NCBI GenBank assembly: GCA_030142905.1
Contig: JASJOG010000234.1
Span: 215,001 to 279,000 of the forward strand
DNA length: 64,000 bases
DNA from: Heliopora coerulea
Taxonomy: Eukaryota; Cnidaria; Anthozoa; Scleralcyonacea; Helioporidae
Direction: 5' to 3'
Both the position numbers and the translations under genes were made by a program. A model generated the notes under the pieces. The model searched no databases and was not told the DNA's origin. It was given only the letters and a program-made list of their open reading frames with translations. The number at the start of each line of letters is the position of its first letter. Positions within the stretch are counted from its first letter, which is position 1. This document shows positions 1-10,378 of this stretch, piece after piece.

Positions 1-600
1 TGATGTGTATCCGTCGGTTTATGATACACATCAGTACTGAAAATTCCACCATTAAAATCAATCATAACATCTAAAAAAGATATTTTCCCATTACCAATCT
101 CCCACGTAAATTTGATAGATTCATGACATGAATTCAAAGCCAACAAAAATTCATCCAACCTCTCCTTGCCATGAAGCCATATCATAAATATATCATCCAA
201 AAATCACCACCATACCCACGGTCTATAACTACAAGTCTCCAAGAACGAATTTTCAAAATTCCCCATGAAAATATTCGCAAAAGCCGGGGCAAACTTTGTA
301 CCTATTGCCGTTCCCAATTTTTGCCTAAAAACTCTTCCATCAAATTCAAAATAATTGTTTTCCAAAATAATCTTTGCCAAATTCAAGAGGTGCTCCGATG
401 GAATCTCCACCTCACCATCATTAATTGCTTTTTTAAGTGCTTCCAAACCCTCACAATGAGGTATGTGTGGGTATAATCCCACAACATCAATCGTACAAAC
501 AATAGCATTCCGAGGCGCACCACCCAACTCTTTTAATTTTAAGAAAAAATCATTCGTATCTTTAATTATCGAAGGAACCAAATAGATATATTCTCTCTCA
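1..600 (-). mobile_element. Penelope-like element reverse transcriptase fragment (broken)
   Basis: Read on the minus strand, this translates to the middle of a Penelope-like element (PLE) reverse transcriptase. In order it shows VVGLYPHIPH, then KLGTAIGTKFAPAFANIFMG, then the catalytic-type FLDDIF, then KPTDTH, a string typical of PLE proteins. Homology fades upstream of about 600, so the copy is 5'-truncated; it runs off the window at base 1, where a GIY-YIG endonuclease part would be expected in a complete element. The frame is interrupted just before FLDDIF by a TGA that sits where an Arg CGA would give an open frame (about 208-210), consistent with CpG decay. The open part covers 204-611; the rest is in the same frame beyond the stop. 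It is a dead copy. Family assignment is from motif recognition only. Confidence 0.85.
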
Positions 601-612
601 ATCACTCTCAAT

Positions 613-895
613 AGTCCTGCTGTATCTCTACACCTCTACTTATCCCTAACTCTCTCCCATTTCCCTAGCCTTCTTTCTTCCCCTCTCCGTCCCTTTCTTT
701 GCCTATCCGTCCCTTCCTTCCCCTCCCTGTCCCTGCCAATCCCTCCCCCTCTACCACCCTTCCTTTCATTACCTCGCCTTAGGTCCCACTTCGTTCCCCT
801 TACTCTTTCTCTCTCCGTTTCCTTCTTCGTCTCTCTCTGACACTTTCGTTCTTTCCTTCCCTCACTTCCTACCCTCCTTCCTTCCCCCTTCATTA
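613..895. repeat. pyrimidine-rich low-complexity tract
   Basis: The plus strand is almost pure C/T built of CCTTCC, CTCTCC and TTCCCC runs, without a strict period. It directly abuts the truncated end of the PLE fragment. The open frame on the other strand (636-893) is an artefact of this composition. Confidence 0.75.
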
Positions 896-1889
896 TCGTC
901 CTGTCCCTGTGTTTGTGAATGTAAAAAAACTAGATGTATTGAAAGTATTAACTGGTATGGTAGTATATGTTTTCCGAAGGAAAGTTCCAGGAAATGTTAC
1001 CTCAGGGGATCGTCCAAGTTTTTGCCCCTCAGCAGTTTGACCATCACACAATGACCACCAATAAACGTGGAAATCTACGAATATTTATCCTTTACTTAAC
1101 GTCTTGAAGTTATGCGGGTGCGAAAGACAGTTCCATCCAGGATCAAGTGAAGTTTCGATAACCCACGCGTTTATTGTAAGTTGGTGGAGTTCATCAGTAG
1201 GAGACTGCCAGGAACCATAGAAATGGTTGAGGTTTGTGCACGTACAATGCGCAAACTCCACCTACCTACTGAGTTAATTTTGATGATGATTTGGCTGTCT
1301 AACCAAAATAGGTCAAAGCTAAAGGTTTTCGACTTGTTGTCTTATGCAGTTCTAGAACGTTTTCGGTCTTCACGTCAGCGTCTCATTTCTGGTTTTATTC
1401 TTGTAGACGGCGCAAGACCATTGGAAAAGGACTTTCCCTCAAAATGTTTTCAGGGTAGAATTCTTGGAAGTTTGTTTTCCTTAAACAGCTGGGTGAAGAA
1501 GAAAGAGCCGACTATTAAGACATTAACCACAAGTGATTCTAAAAAGGTCCAGGGATGTTGTTCAGCTTTAGGTGTCTATGAGGGAAAGCTCGATGGACGA
1601 GGTTTGTCTATTTTCGTAACGTTACAGCTCAGCGACTGTTCTTTTTTCTTTTTCTTGTTTGTTTTCAAGTGTTTCCCGTTGAAAAACCAATCTAATGTAA
1701 CGCTTTTTCCCACCTATAATGTTAGAATTTAAGTTGAACAGTATTTACGCTGAAGAGGAGTCTCGGTGCTACGTGCCATTGGTTTGTTGTCATTGTCAAG
1801 AGACACGGGGACCTCGCAGTCGCATTAATGTCGTGGCTGTTCGCGCAGTCATTTGTGGGAATGAATCCTCTCAAGGCTGCTCCCCGGTA
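896..1889. other. intergenic, no supported gene
   Basis: The only long frame is 1181-1732 (+, 183 codons). It has no recognisable domain, ends in a poly-Phe stretch encoded by a T-rich run, and has no splice or promoter context that supports it. I see nothing else here. Confidence 0.4.
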
Positions 1890-2440
1890 CGTAATAATAA
1901 AGACAGCGGAGGGAGGGGAAAGAAAGAAATAGAAAGAATTGAAAAGATAAGGAAAGGAAGAGAAAATGACATAAATTTAGAAAGCGGAGGGCAAGGGGAA
2001 GGAGAAGAGAGGTAGGAAGAAGCGATCGATAAAGAATGGAGGACGAAGAAGGAGAAAAAAGGGAAGGGAAGTGGAGGAGATGGGGAATGGGAGGAAGGGA
2101 AAGAAAGAGGTGAAGAGAAGAGAGGAGAAAGAAGTGAGAAGAGGAGAGGAAAGTGGGAAAAGAAGATGAAAGTGGGAAAAGAAGATGAAAGTGGGAAAAG
2201 AAGATGAAAGTGGGAAAAGAAGATGAAAGTGGGAAGAGGAGACGAAAGTGGGGAGAGGAGATGAAAATGGGAGATGAAAGGAGGGGAGAAGAGAGGGTAA
2301 AAGGGGAGGAAATGAATGGAAGTGAACAGAAGGAATGAAAATAGAGAAGAAAGAATTGTGTACACGAGGAACGTAATGAGCGAATAAATGAATGGGTAAG
2401 AAAGGTGATAAGCAAAGAAAAAATGGAAGAAACATAAGAT
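1890..2440. repeat. purine-rich tract with 19-bp tandem repeat
   Basis: About 550 bases of nearly pure A/G on the plus strand. At 2153-2267 it contains six copies of a 19-bp unit, GTGGGAAAAGAAGATGAAA; the first four are near identical and the last two diverge. Three overlapping minus-strand frames (1849-2435) of Ser/Phe/Leu/Pro-rich sequence are by-products of the composition. Confidence 0.85.
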
Positions 2441-3369
2441 AGGAAGAGGAAGATAATGAAGAGTCAGAATTAGAGCAAAGAACTAAAAAGAGATTGTAAG
2501 GTAAACTGTCAACTAGTCTAAAAGGTTATTATCTATGCATTGTTCCACTTCAGAGCTCTAAAATAACTATTCAAACACAGGTTTGGTTCAGCTGGGATAA
2601 AGTACACCTGCAGACTTGCAAACAGTTGCTGGAGCCATCGTGATCATGGATGAAGAATTTCCAATTGTATTCGGGAAAGATGAATTTCATACTTTAATGA
2701 AACTATACCGATATCCAGGTAAAATAGTTTGTAATTAGGTAAATAGAATTCATATTGTGGAAATCTGGGAATTAAAAATAACCACTTGGTAAGGAAGACG
2801 AGCGGCAAGGAGTTTTGCGCGGTTGTAAGCCCTGGATATTTGTCGCCCAATCTCTCAGCCTCAGAAATCGGGGAATCCTTCAACTACTACTTCGTTCTGT
2901 ATATTTGGCACCTCGTGGCTCTGGCAGGCTCGTGAGCTCCTGGCAAATCGGCATTTCTTTGTGTAAATTGGATACGTTTCTCATTACTTACAGTTGAGAA
3001 ACCATGAGACAAAAGAAAGTCGCTTTGGGCGATAGAATTCGGCTCGTAGAAAACAACCTTAAATCGCAAAAAAAAAATCGTTCAAAACGATAAATTCTGG
3101 ATAAAACATGATCAGGCTTTTTGGAGCGGCCCGGGCTGTTGTGCATGTAACCGAAGCACTTGGTGGTATCCGTAATTATGACACGTCTTCTTAATTTTAG
3201 TTTCTCAAGTGCTTTAGGAACTTTATTATATTACTAAGTTTATTAGGTTCTCCAACAAAGCCGTAAAACTGGGGTCCCGCGTCCCTTGTCAGTTACGTCA
3301 ATGTCGGCACTCCTTCGTTCGGCCAATGAACAGGAAATTTGATGAGCCGATGCTGCTAAGTCAACTAGC
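2441..3369. other. intergenic, no supported feature
   Basis: Only short frames without domains, splice structure or repeats that I can define. Confidence 0.4.
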
Positions 3370-3460
3370 AACAGTTCTCTTGAGCGGGATTTGAACTTCA
3401 TCTTCGGGTAACCGGATCGATGCTCTCCCAGTTGAGCTCTCGAGTCAACTCTGCTAGTAT
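3370..3460 (-). repeat. degenerate tRNA-derived SINE head
   Basis: On the minus strand GAGCTCAACTGGGAGAGC resembles a Pol III A box / D arm, and GTTCAAATCCCGC about 30 bases further resembles a B box / T arm. The anticodon region and acceptor pairing are not preserved, so this is a SINE remnant and not a tRNA gene. Confidence 0.5.
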
Positions 3461-3616
3461 AATCCAATTTAAGGCACGAGAGATTCGCCAGACTTCTCTC
3501 ACTTAAAATAGTTCAAACGGCAAAGCAGTAGTCCGATTAGCCGTTAATGTGGAGTTCAACTCACGGTCAGTTCAATTCAACCTAGTTTTTCGAGCTAACT
3601 TTCGCAGTATTGGTTA

Positions 3617-3940
3617 ATCATGAAATATTTTCTATATGTCACCCTGACGACGATACTGAAATGGAATCGAAACATTGCACACTGTGACGGACAATGGTTA
3701 AGTTGTAGTGAGAGTCTTTCGTGTACTTACAATGAGTCAAAGGAGTTCATACTGTCTCCTGTTACCTCGGCGGCTCAACTGATAGAGCAGGGGTCTGTAA
3801 ACCCAAAAATGGGAGTGCACATCCCGCTCAAGTCAGCAAAACGTTTCGAGATGACTTCCACTTTGTAGGATTATCATGAAATTTTTTCTTCATGTTACCC
3901 TGACGATGGTTCTGAAATAGTTATGAAACATTGCTCCATA
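3617..3940 (+). repeat. diverged direct repeats flanking a tRNA-like head
   Basis: A segment of about 70 bases at 3617-3687 recurs in diverged form at 3872-3943 (shared strings ATCATGAAAT, CACCCTGACGA / TACCCTGACGA and GAAACATTGC). Between them, 3773-3832 carries an A-box-like GGCTCAACTGATAGAGC and a weak T-arm-like end CATCCCGCTCAAG. This resembles two SINE copies in tandem, or one SINE with a duplicated tail. Confidence 0.45.
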
Positions 3941-3943
3941 TGT

Positions 3944-6900
3944 ATCGGGTATTTCTGAAGACTGGCATGTTCGTATTGATATACCCCGAAAGCTGGAATG
4001 CTCAAACACAACGAAATTTGAGTCGTGCCCACATCTAGATAAATTGCACCTTCGTGTACAGTATTCGCGTTTTGGATTACATGATGAATCGGTATAGACC
4101 TCCCTAGTGTTACTGTGCATTAGAACGTAAAGGCTCCGCATAACATTGCAAACAATTTAGAAACGACAACGCAAAACATAAAACCACATAGAGCGGAAAT
4201 TGGTATGCGGCCAGTTGGAAAATAGATACCACTTGCGGATCCAGAATTAGAAAGCTTTCTACGGAGATCCCTTTCAAAGTCCGCAACTGCGCTGAAAGGT
4301 TATTGAGTGACGGAACAAAGAAAAAGCTGCCTTTTATCTGACCTCCATAACAACATTGTGAAGTAGAATTAAACGACGAATTAAAAAAAAGAACTGAGTT
4401 TAAAAGAACTGACAAGTAGCACGACTGAGAGTTTCTGGGATGAAGCTTAAATCTCCATAGACTTAATCATTAAATTTTCAAGACAGGAGACAAGGTTTGG
4501 GCACACCTCCAGGAGTCCGAAGAGCCCATCCCTCGAAGTACTTCACACACCGACATTCACTAATAGCCGCTTATCAGTTGGTATCTAGATCCTTCCTTTC
4601 TATAAATACTTGTCGTGGCACTGATTGCTTAAACATCTTGACAACTCTGTGGACTTTCAGCCTATGAGGCCAAGAAAATTAAAATTAACGATCCAGGACT
4701 TTCCGCAGATTGGCTAAACGTCTACTAGACTCTAAACTCAATAGCTCGACCGAAGACGAAACAGCATTATATAGGCGGAGCACTCTTTAGAGTTAACAGT
4801 AATCATTTTATTTTGTTTATGTACCCTGAAAATAGAGTTCCCAAATATAGATACACATACTCCTGCAACATTTTAGACTTTCACGGTGACACGCTTTTCT
4901 CAAAACGAAACCACATCAAATGTTACGTGAGGCAGAAGCAAACTTGAGCGTCCATCTCATCGGTGTTATATTATCATACTTCCATCTCAATCAGTTTTAA
5001 TTTAAAACTCACTTTGTATTCTGAGTGTTTGTTTTGTTACGGTGGTCAATTAAAACACCTCCAGAATGTTACCTACGCCAGCCGAAAAGGTTGGGAAGCC
5101 GTGCTGTAGTGTCCTTATTTTGAAGTGTCTTAAGTTTACAATTTCGGTAGAACCTATTCTGACACATTTAAGAAGTATATTCATGTAGATTTTATTCCTA
5201 GGTACTTTCTGTGTTGCTACGTTCTTGAAAATTGATGCAGTTTCTTGTTGGAAGGAGGGCAGGGCGTTTGTTATCCTTTTAACTGTTTCCTTTTCCCAAT
5301 TCTGTTTTTATTTGATTTTGGTGTGAGACTGAACTCTAGCATACATTCGCTTTAGGAAACATTTCTGAAAATCGCGTCTCTTTTGTGACTAAAGATTGAA
5401 ACATTTCATCCAAAGCATGTTATTGTAGTTTGGTTGCATGAAATCTGAGTTGTTGAATCAATCAATCAATCAGTGAGTCAGTCACTCATCCAATCAGCAT
5501 GTCAGAGAGCTGCTAAAAATCCACTTGCCGAATATACTTCATTTAGATTAACCATAATTTTTTTTACCTCTTGTTTGCTGTCATAGGTCACTATATTTTT
5601 ACCCCGAGACATTAATCTTGTTTTTTTAAATCCATATCGTTGGAAAACTTTTTTTAGTCAGATATCACCTACATCGGGACTGTGTAACTTTTTTTCCCTC
5701 TTACGTATTGCCACGTAGCAGCATAACTAAAAAAACAGGTTTTAAGATTTAACAGAAGAGTAAATTCTACACTTTACTCTATCCATGATTTCATTATAAA
5801 TGATTTTATTAAAATATACCGTATGTAGCTCAAATATCTTTTAGTTTTTTACCAGTGATACAAGAAATCGTAAGAGTAGTAACGCGTCATTTAGAATTCG
5901 TAACTTTTCCTTGTAATTTTCTGGTAATTGCTCACTTTTTCTGCCGGAGTAACGTCTTATGTGATCGGTTACGAAAATTTGGAGAAACGCATTGCAATCG
6001 AGAGGCAATGGCTTTAAATCCAACACTAAAACAAACAATCCAAAATGGATTCCAAAGAGTTCCCAACTGAACTTTTTACTATAGTTAGAGAATTAACAAC
6101 TGATGAAAGGATGCAAACAAACATACTGAACTGCACAATATTGAAGTCATCTGTGCGCTCTGCTATCAGTTTCAAAAAGACTTGTCGCAATTGGTTTGTA
6201 AAAGAAAATGAATTTTTTTCCCCAAAAAAACATCACGAGAAAAACACCTTTCCCTGATGAGTAACATTTTGCAGTCCTTCGCGGTACGTCATGGGGAGGT
6301 CACAGTTACGCCAGAACCTCTCAAACTTCATTGAAATTTTGCACGGAAGAAAACTAAATCATCAATGATTTAAATTTACTCAAAAGGGACAAAGACACTA
6401 CAGAAAAGTCAACCTGACAAGGTTTTGAGTTTTCCTAGACTGAATTTGCCAAAAACTTACCGCCGTTGTTGGGGGAAAATTTTAGTATTTCATTAGAAGA
6501 CTGATGACATGATTGTTTACGTAATCAGTCGCCATGTTTTTTTTTTGAAGATGTGGCTGGCCCACACAGTGCTTGGGATCTTCCCATGAAACTACGCGAG
6601 GGCTTGTGAATAAGTTAGGTGTCAAATAAACGAAGGTGGACTGGGTCGAAAACGCCCTTTTTCAACTTGTTTACGTGTTTGTTGACAGCAAGTGCAAGAA
6701 ATCCTTTTTTTGTTATCAGTCGCGTCATGTCAAGAACGCACAGACGTCGAGCTAACTCTTTTCAGTTCTTCCGCATGTCGTTCATCAGTCAAAAAGGCCT
6801 GTCGCGCCGATCACGTTTTTACCAACCCAAGTAGGTTTCATTGTGTATACACTTACAATTTTTCAGACTGCGATAGACTCGATGATGAAAACGTAGTGAA

Positions 6901-9248
6901 TCGAAATCACTGTCGAAAGCGGTTTATTTTGAAGGCGGTACGTTTCCAAACGAAAACATATCCGTGCTAAACGCCATCTTCAGCTCTGTCGTAAAATTAT
7001 TGGCCACTCCGTGTTTATCTTTTATTTTATTTAGCTTTGCGTTGATTACAATAAGTAACTTATTGGTGTTATTTCTTCAGTGCTTTGAACGCGTGTACGC
7101 TGCTGGTTTTCAGAGATATTGAATTACATTTGTTTTAAATTTCTCTGCATTTAGCCCGAGTACACGAGCGGAAACGTGAAAGAAATAAGAGTATAGTGTG
7201 ACTGTGACAGCCAATTTTAAGCGTAAAGATTACAATTAATGTTCCTGGTTCGGTTGTATGGAACTATATGGTAATCAAACTAAATTGAACGGCTTGATTA
7301 ACTGGGTGGAATAAAGTTTTTCAATGGGATAAGTCATGTGATATACGCTTCGCAAACTTCCTCAGATTTCGATATCAATTTTTTCAAGTTTGTTGTCCGA
7401 ACGAATACAAATTATGAAATCCCATGACAAAAGTTTATGGAAAACGGTTTAACCACGTTTCCCACCATTTAATCACGAACTTAATCACTTGCCATAGTTA
7501 GAACGTTAATCAACACCCGCGGTATTTCTGTTTGCAGAAAATATGAGTAAAAAAAGCGAATAAAAGATGAGGCTGAACGCGATAGCAAGAATTAGCCAGT
7601 CCGAGATCTATATTATCTCGCGAGGCCGATCATCTAAGGAGAGAGGCCGCATTTATCGAGAGAGATCTGAATTGTTCTTTACATGACGTGTAACCTGGAT
7701 CCTATAATTGTTTTATTTATTGTACAGTCAAAATATGAACAAAAATGGAACGAGAGAGAATTGATCATTTTCAAAAATAAAGGAAATCTACTTTGGCTGC
7801 TACACAATTCTGATTTCCTGCAGTGTTGAGATAGTCACGTCATCATCTTCCAGCACTTACTTTTGGATCGCATAATACAGTCCTTTTTTCGGTTACTTCA
7901 AGAGGTCTAAACTTCTGGAGCCAATGTTATTTTTTTAAAAAAAGTGGTGTTAGCTTTATCTACCAGATAATTGACAATGAGACAGTGTGCCCGCCGTTTC
8001 TACAAACAGAAGTTCTTCGTGGGCAAAGCCTGAATTGACTATTGCTCCTTATGAGGCCAAAGAAAATGAGGTGGAAGGTGGTTAGAAGGGGATCTTCATG
8101 GGCTATACGCATTCTGTGTACCATAAGTAGATTTTAAGTTGGACAGCAGACGAATTTTGCGGATTTGAAATACCAGACGGTAAATTTATATTAACTACAG
8201 TTAATAGTACGCGTGTAGGCTTACATGGTAGGGATCATAGTGACGCCGTATTAACCGTAATGAGATTCTATGATTTATTATGCACGGTTCCGACTTAAAA
8301 CGTCAAGCAGAAATTGATAATGGCATCCAAGGAATTTCGTTAAATCTACGTGTTTTCCCGAAAGGAAAACTTTTTACAACCGGGTTTAATCACCCTGTTA
8401 AATCTAACTGTGATTTAAGACATGCGAAGGACAATTAACAAGTTTTTAAGGAGTTTTTAACCACCGTCGCCACGAGAACACTTGTTATCAGCTGGATTCA
8501 ATTACTGTTTTAGGATATGTTCGAAATACATGCAACAATGTTTTGAAAGATAAGATTATTTTGAAAAAATGGTGAAACTTGCCTTCGCTGCCGGACATTC
8601 CTGATTTCGGCTTTTACGCAGTAAAGTCATTATTTTCGTATAATTAATTTAGAATCGCTTTGTATGATCAATTTATTGACAGGCACGTGACGTCAGAACT
8701 CCTTAGACCACTTGTATAAAAAGGCGATTAACTACAATCGCGGTTGGCGTGATGAGCCCCGTGATCGACGTGACTCACTTTCAGAAAGTTTTCATTTGTG
8801 GTTTTTCACATTTTAAAGTTTTTCACAGGTTCAATTTTTGCATGCAATGTAATTTTTTACGTCTTTTGCACACGTGGTTAGCATGTAAGTTCACATGTGA
8901 AGCAATTTCACAAGGGAAATCCGGCCTGTGGAATTTTCGTAAGGAATGACATCAATCGCGGTACACAATGGGTGTTTTTGCGTGTGTAGTTACGGAGCTG
9001 GTTACCAGCAAGAATTTCGGGGTGGACAGAAATTACAGTTAAGCTAACCATACTGAAATTTCATTGCTTCACCCCGAGCTCACATTTTCGTCCTGTGATC
9101 ACAAGATGCTTTTTTTATTTCTGTGGAAGCTCAAGCCACACAAAAGCCGGGGCTGAAATTTTTCACCGGCTCCCGTAAGAAGTTTATGCAACCGGGTTGT
9201 GGTCATGTAGACGTTGAGATTTAACCTGGATGAAATATACTTTGGAAA
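3944..9248. other. gene-poor intergenic region
   Basis: No frame here shows a domain, and I found no convincing exon with flanking splice sites on either strand. A short AATC/AGTC microsatellite-like run lies near 5457-5490. Distal regulatory sequence for the T-box genes is possible but cannot be seen from the sequence alone. Confidence 0.4.
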
Positions 9249-9270
9249 TGTGGGAGCTTGGAGATATCTT

Positions 9271-9537
9271 GAATGATAAATGAACGTTCGTCACGCTGTA
9301 TCCTTAGAATACGATTTCTTAGTCCCAGACGGGGATCGAACCCGCAACCTTCTGATGACCGGTGAGACGCTCTATCCATTGAGCTACCAAGACTCAGATG
9401 GTGAGCTAAAGTGTAAGTTCGACTTATGTGCGACCTAAGCGGAAGCCACTATATGTTAATAATGTTATAATGAAATTGTTTGGCCCAGAAATCGTTTCTC
9501 TGTGGACAGAGCTTGACGAACGTTCATCTATTATTCA
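9271..9537 (-). mobile_element. TIR element (MITE-like), copy A, with internal tRNA-like sequence
   Basis: The ends are inverted repeats of about 33 bp: 9271-9303 against 9504-9536, sharing GATGAACGTTCGTCA-type sequence. The body holds a tRNA-like segment (9320-9397). Related copies lie at 24820-24899 and 46040-46287. A conserved outer string, GGGAGCTTGGAGATAT (9252-9267), also appears in inverted form beside the other two copies, so the repeat unit extends beyond the TIR on one side. The mechanism class is unknown; calling it a MITE rests on the TIRs and small size. Confidence 0.75.
9320..9397 (-). tRNA. tRNA-like pseudogene inside TIR element copy A
   Basis: On the minus strand an almost complete cloverleaf can be drawn: D arm TAGCTCAATGGATAGAGC, T arm GCGGGTTCGATCCCCGT, and a 7-bp acceptor with three G-U wobbles (AGTCTTG against TGGGACT). 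The anticodon loop reads CCGGTCA. It has C where U33 is expected and would place GGU (Thr) at 34-36, and one anticodon-stem pair is mismatched. This is most likely a transposon-borne tRNA relic. It is not a working tRNA gene. Confidence 0.55.
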
Positions 9538-9593
9538 ATTTAACCTGGATGTTTCTACGAATGTGGAAAAAGGATGTAGTTTGAATGTATAAT

Positions 9594-10021
9594 ACACTTT
9601 TTGCTGTTTATTACCAGAAAACCTACTACCATGAACGCCAACCGCAAACTCATTAACACGAAAACACATTAATTTTATTCAGTCGACGTTCATTAGCGTA
9701 GATACGCCACCATCTGCATTGAAGAGCATTCTATAGCGCCAAGAGACGACCATTAACACCGTCCTATTATACATTAAGGATAATAAATTTTCAACTAGGC
9801 AAGATATTTCTCTTGCGTAACTGAAATTTTACTATCCTTAATGTATAGTAAAATGGTGTTAATGATCGTCTGTAGGCGCTATAGAACGCCCTTTGATGCA
9901 AATGGTTGCGTATCTACGCTTGTGAATGTCGATTGAACAAAATGAATGAATTTTTGTGTTAATGAATGTGAGGTTGGCGTTAATGATCGCATATTTTCTG
10001 GTAATGAGCAGCAAAAAGTGT
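9594..10021. repeat. large inverted repeat (fold-back), about 190-bp arms
   Basis: The left arm starts ACACTTTTTGCTG (9594) and the right arm ends with its complement CAGCAAAAAGTGT (10021). Along the arms the complement matches repeatedly, for example CTATAGCGCC with GGCGCTATAG and CATTAAGGATA with TATCCTTAATG. I estimate the arms at roughly 85% identical, around a loop of about 40-50 bases near 9790-9835. The element lies 57 bases from TIR element copy A. The frames at 9859-10128 (-) are by-products. Confidence 0.85.
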
Positions 10022-10143
10022 AGTAAATGGACTGCAAGCAGTTGTCGCGCGCAGTCCGTTTCACATTCACAAACAACAATCAGTTGCAGTGGAACAAAAA
10101 CGTTAATCTGACACGTGGACGTTTTCACAAACGTCTCGTAATA

Positions 10144-10378
10144 GTTATTGCGTAGGTTCAGACCACTACCGTTACCGTGGATATGACTAAGCAGGTGTAA
10201 TGTTTGTTTTTACAATTGGTTGTGTCGTCCCACGTTTTAATCCTACTGCAGAAAGGTTTTTACGACTTTGGGATTAAAACATACCACGTCTACATAATGT
10301 AAAAACAAAAATCACACCTACTTGACGATATTAACGGTGAAGGTGCCGTAGCAGTGGTTCAGTCTGAGCCTTCGTAAC
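10144..10378. repeat. second inverted repeat, about 100-bp arms
   Basis: The left arm has GTTATTGCGTAGGTTCAGAC, then GCAGGTGTAATG, TTTGTTTTTACA and GTTTTAATCC. The right arm carries the complements in reverse order (GGATTAAAAC, TGTAAAAACAAA, ATCACACCTAC, GTTCAGTCTGAGCC, GTAAC). The arms are diverged. It lies about 120 bases after the first fold-back. A T-box-type half-site, TCACACCT, sits at 10312-10319, with a near match on the other arm at 10193-10200. Confidence 0.75.

Noticed and set aside
1181..1732. 183-codon open frame on +
   Set aside because: No domain, no spliced partner, poly-Phe from a T run near the end; nothing supports translation.
1849..2435. Three overlapping minus-strand frames of 150-190 codons
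   Set aside because: All are Ser/Phe/Leu/Pro low-complexity products of the purine-rich tract.
9320..9397. Functional tRNA-Thr gene
   Set aside because: C replaces the universal U33, acceptor stem is wobble-rich, and the same sequence recurs inside TIRs at 46 kb; a transposon relic fits better.
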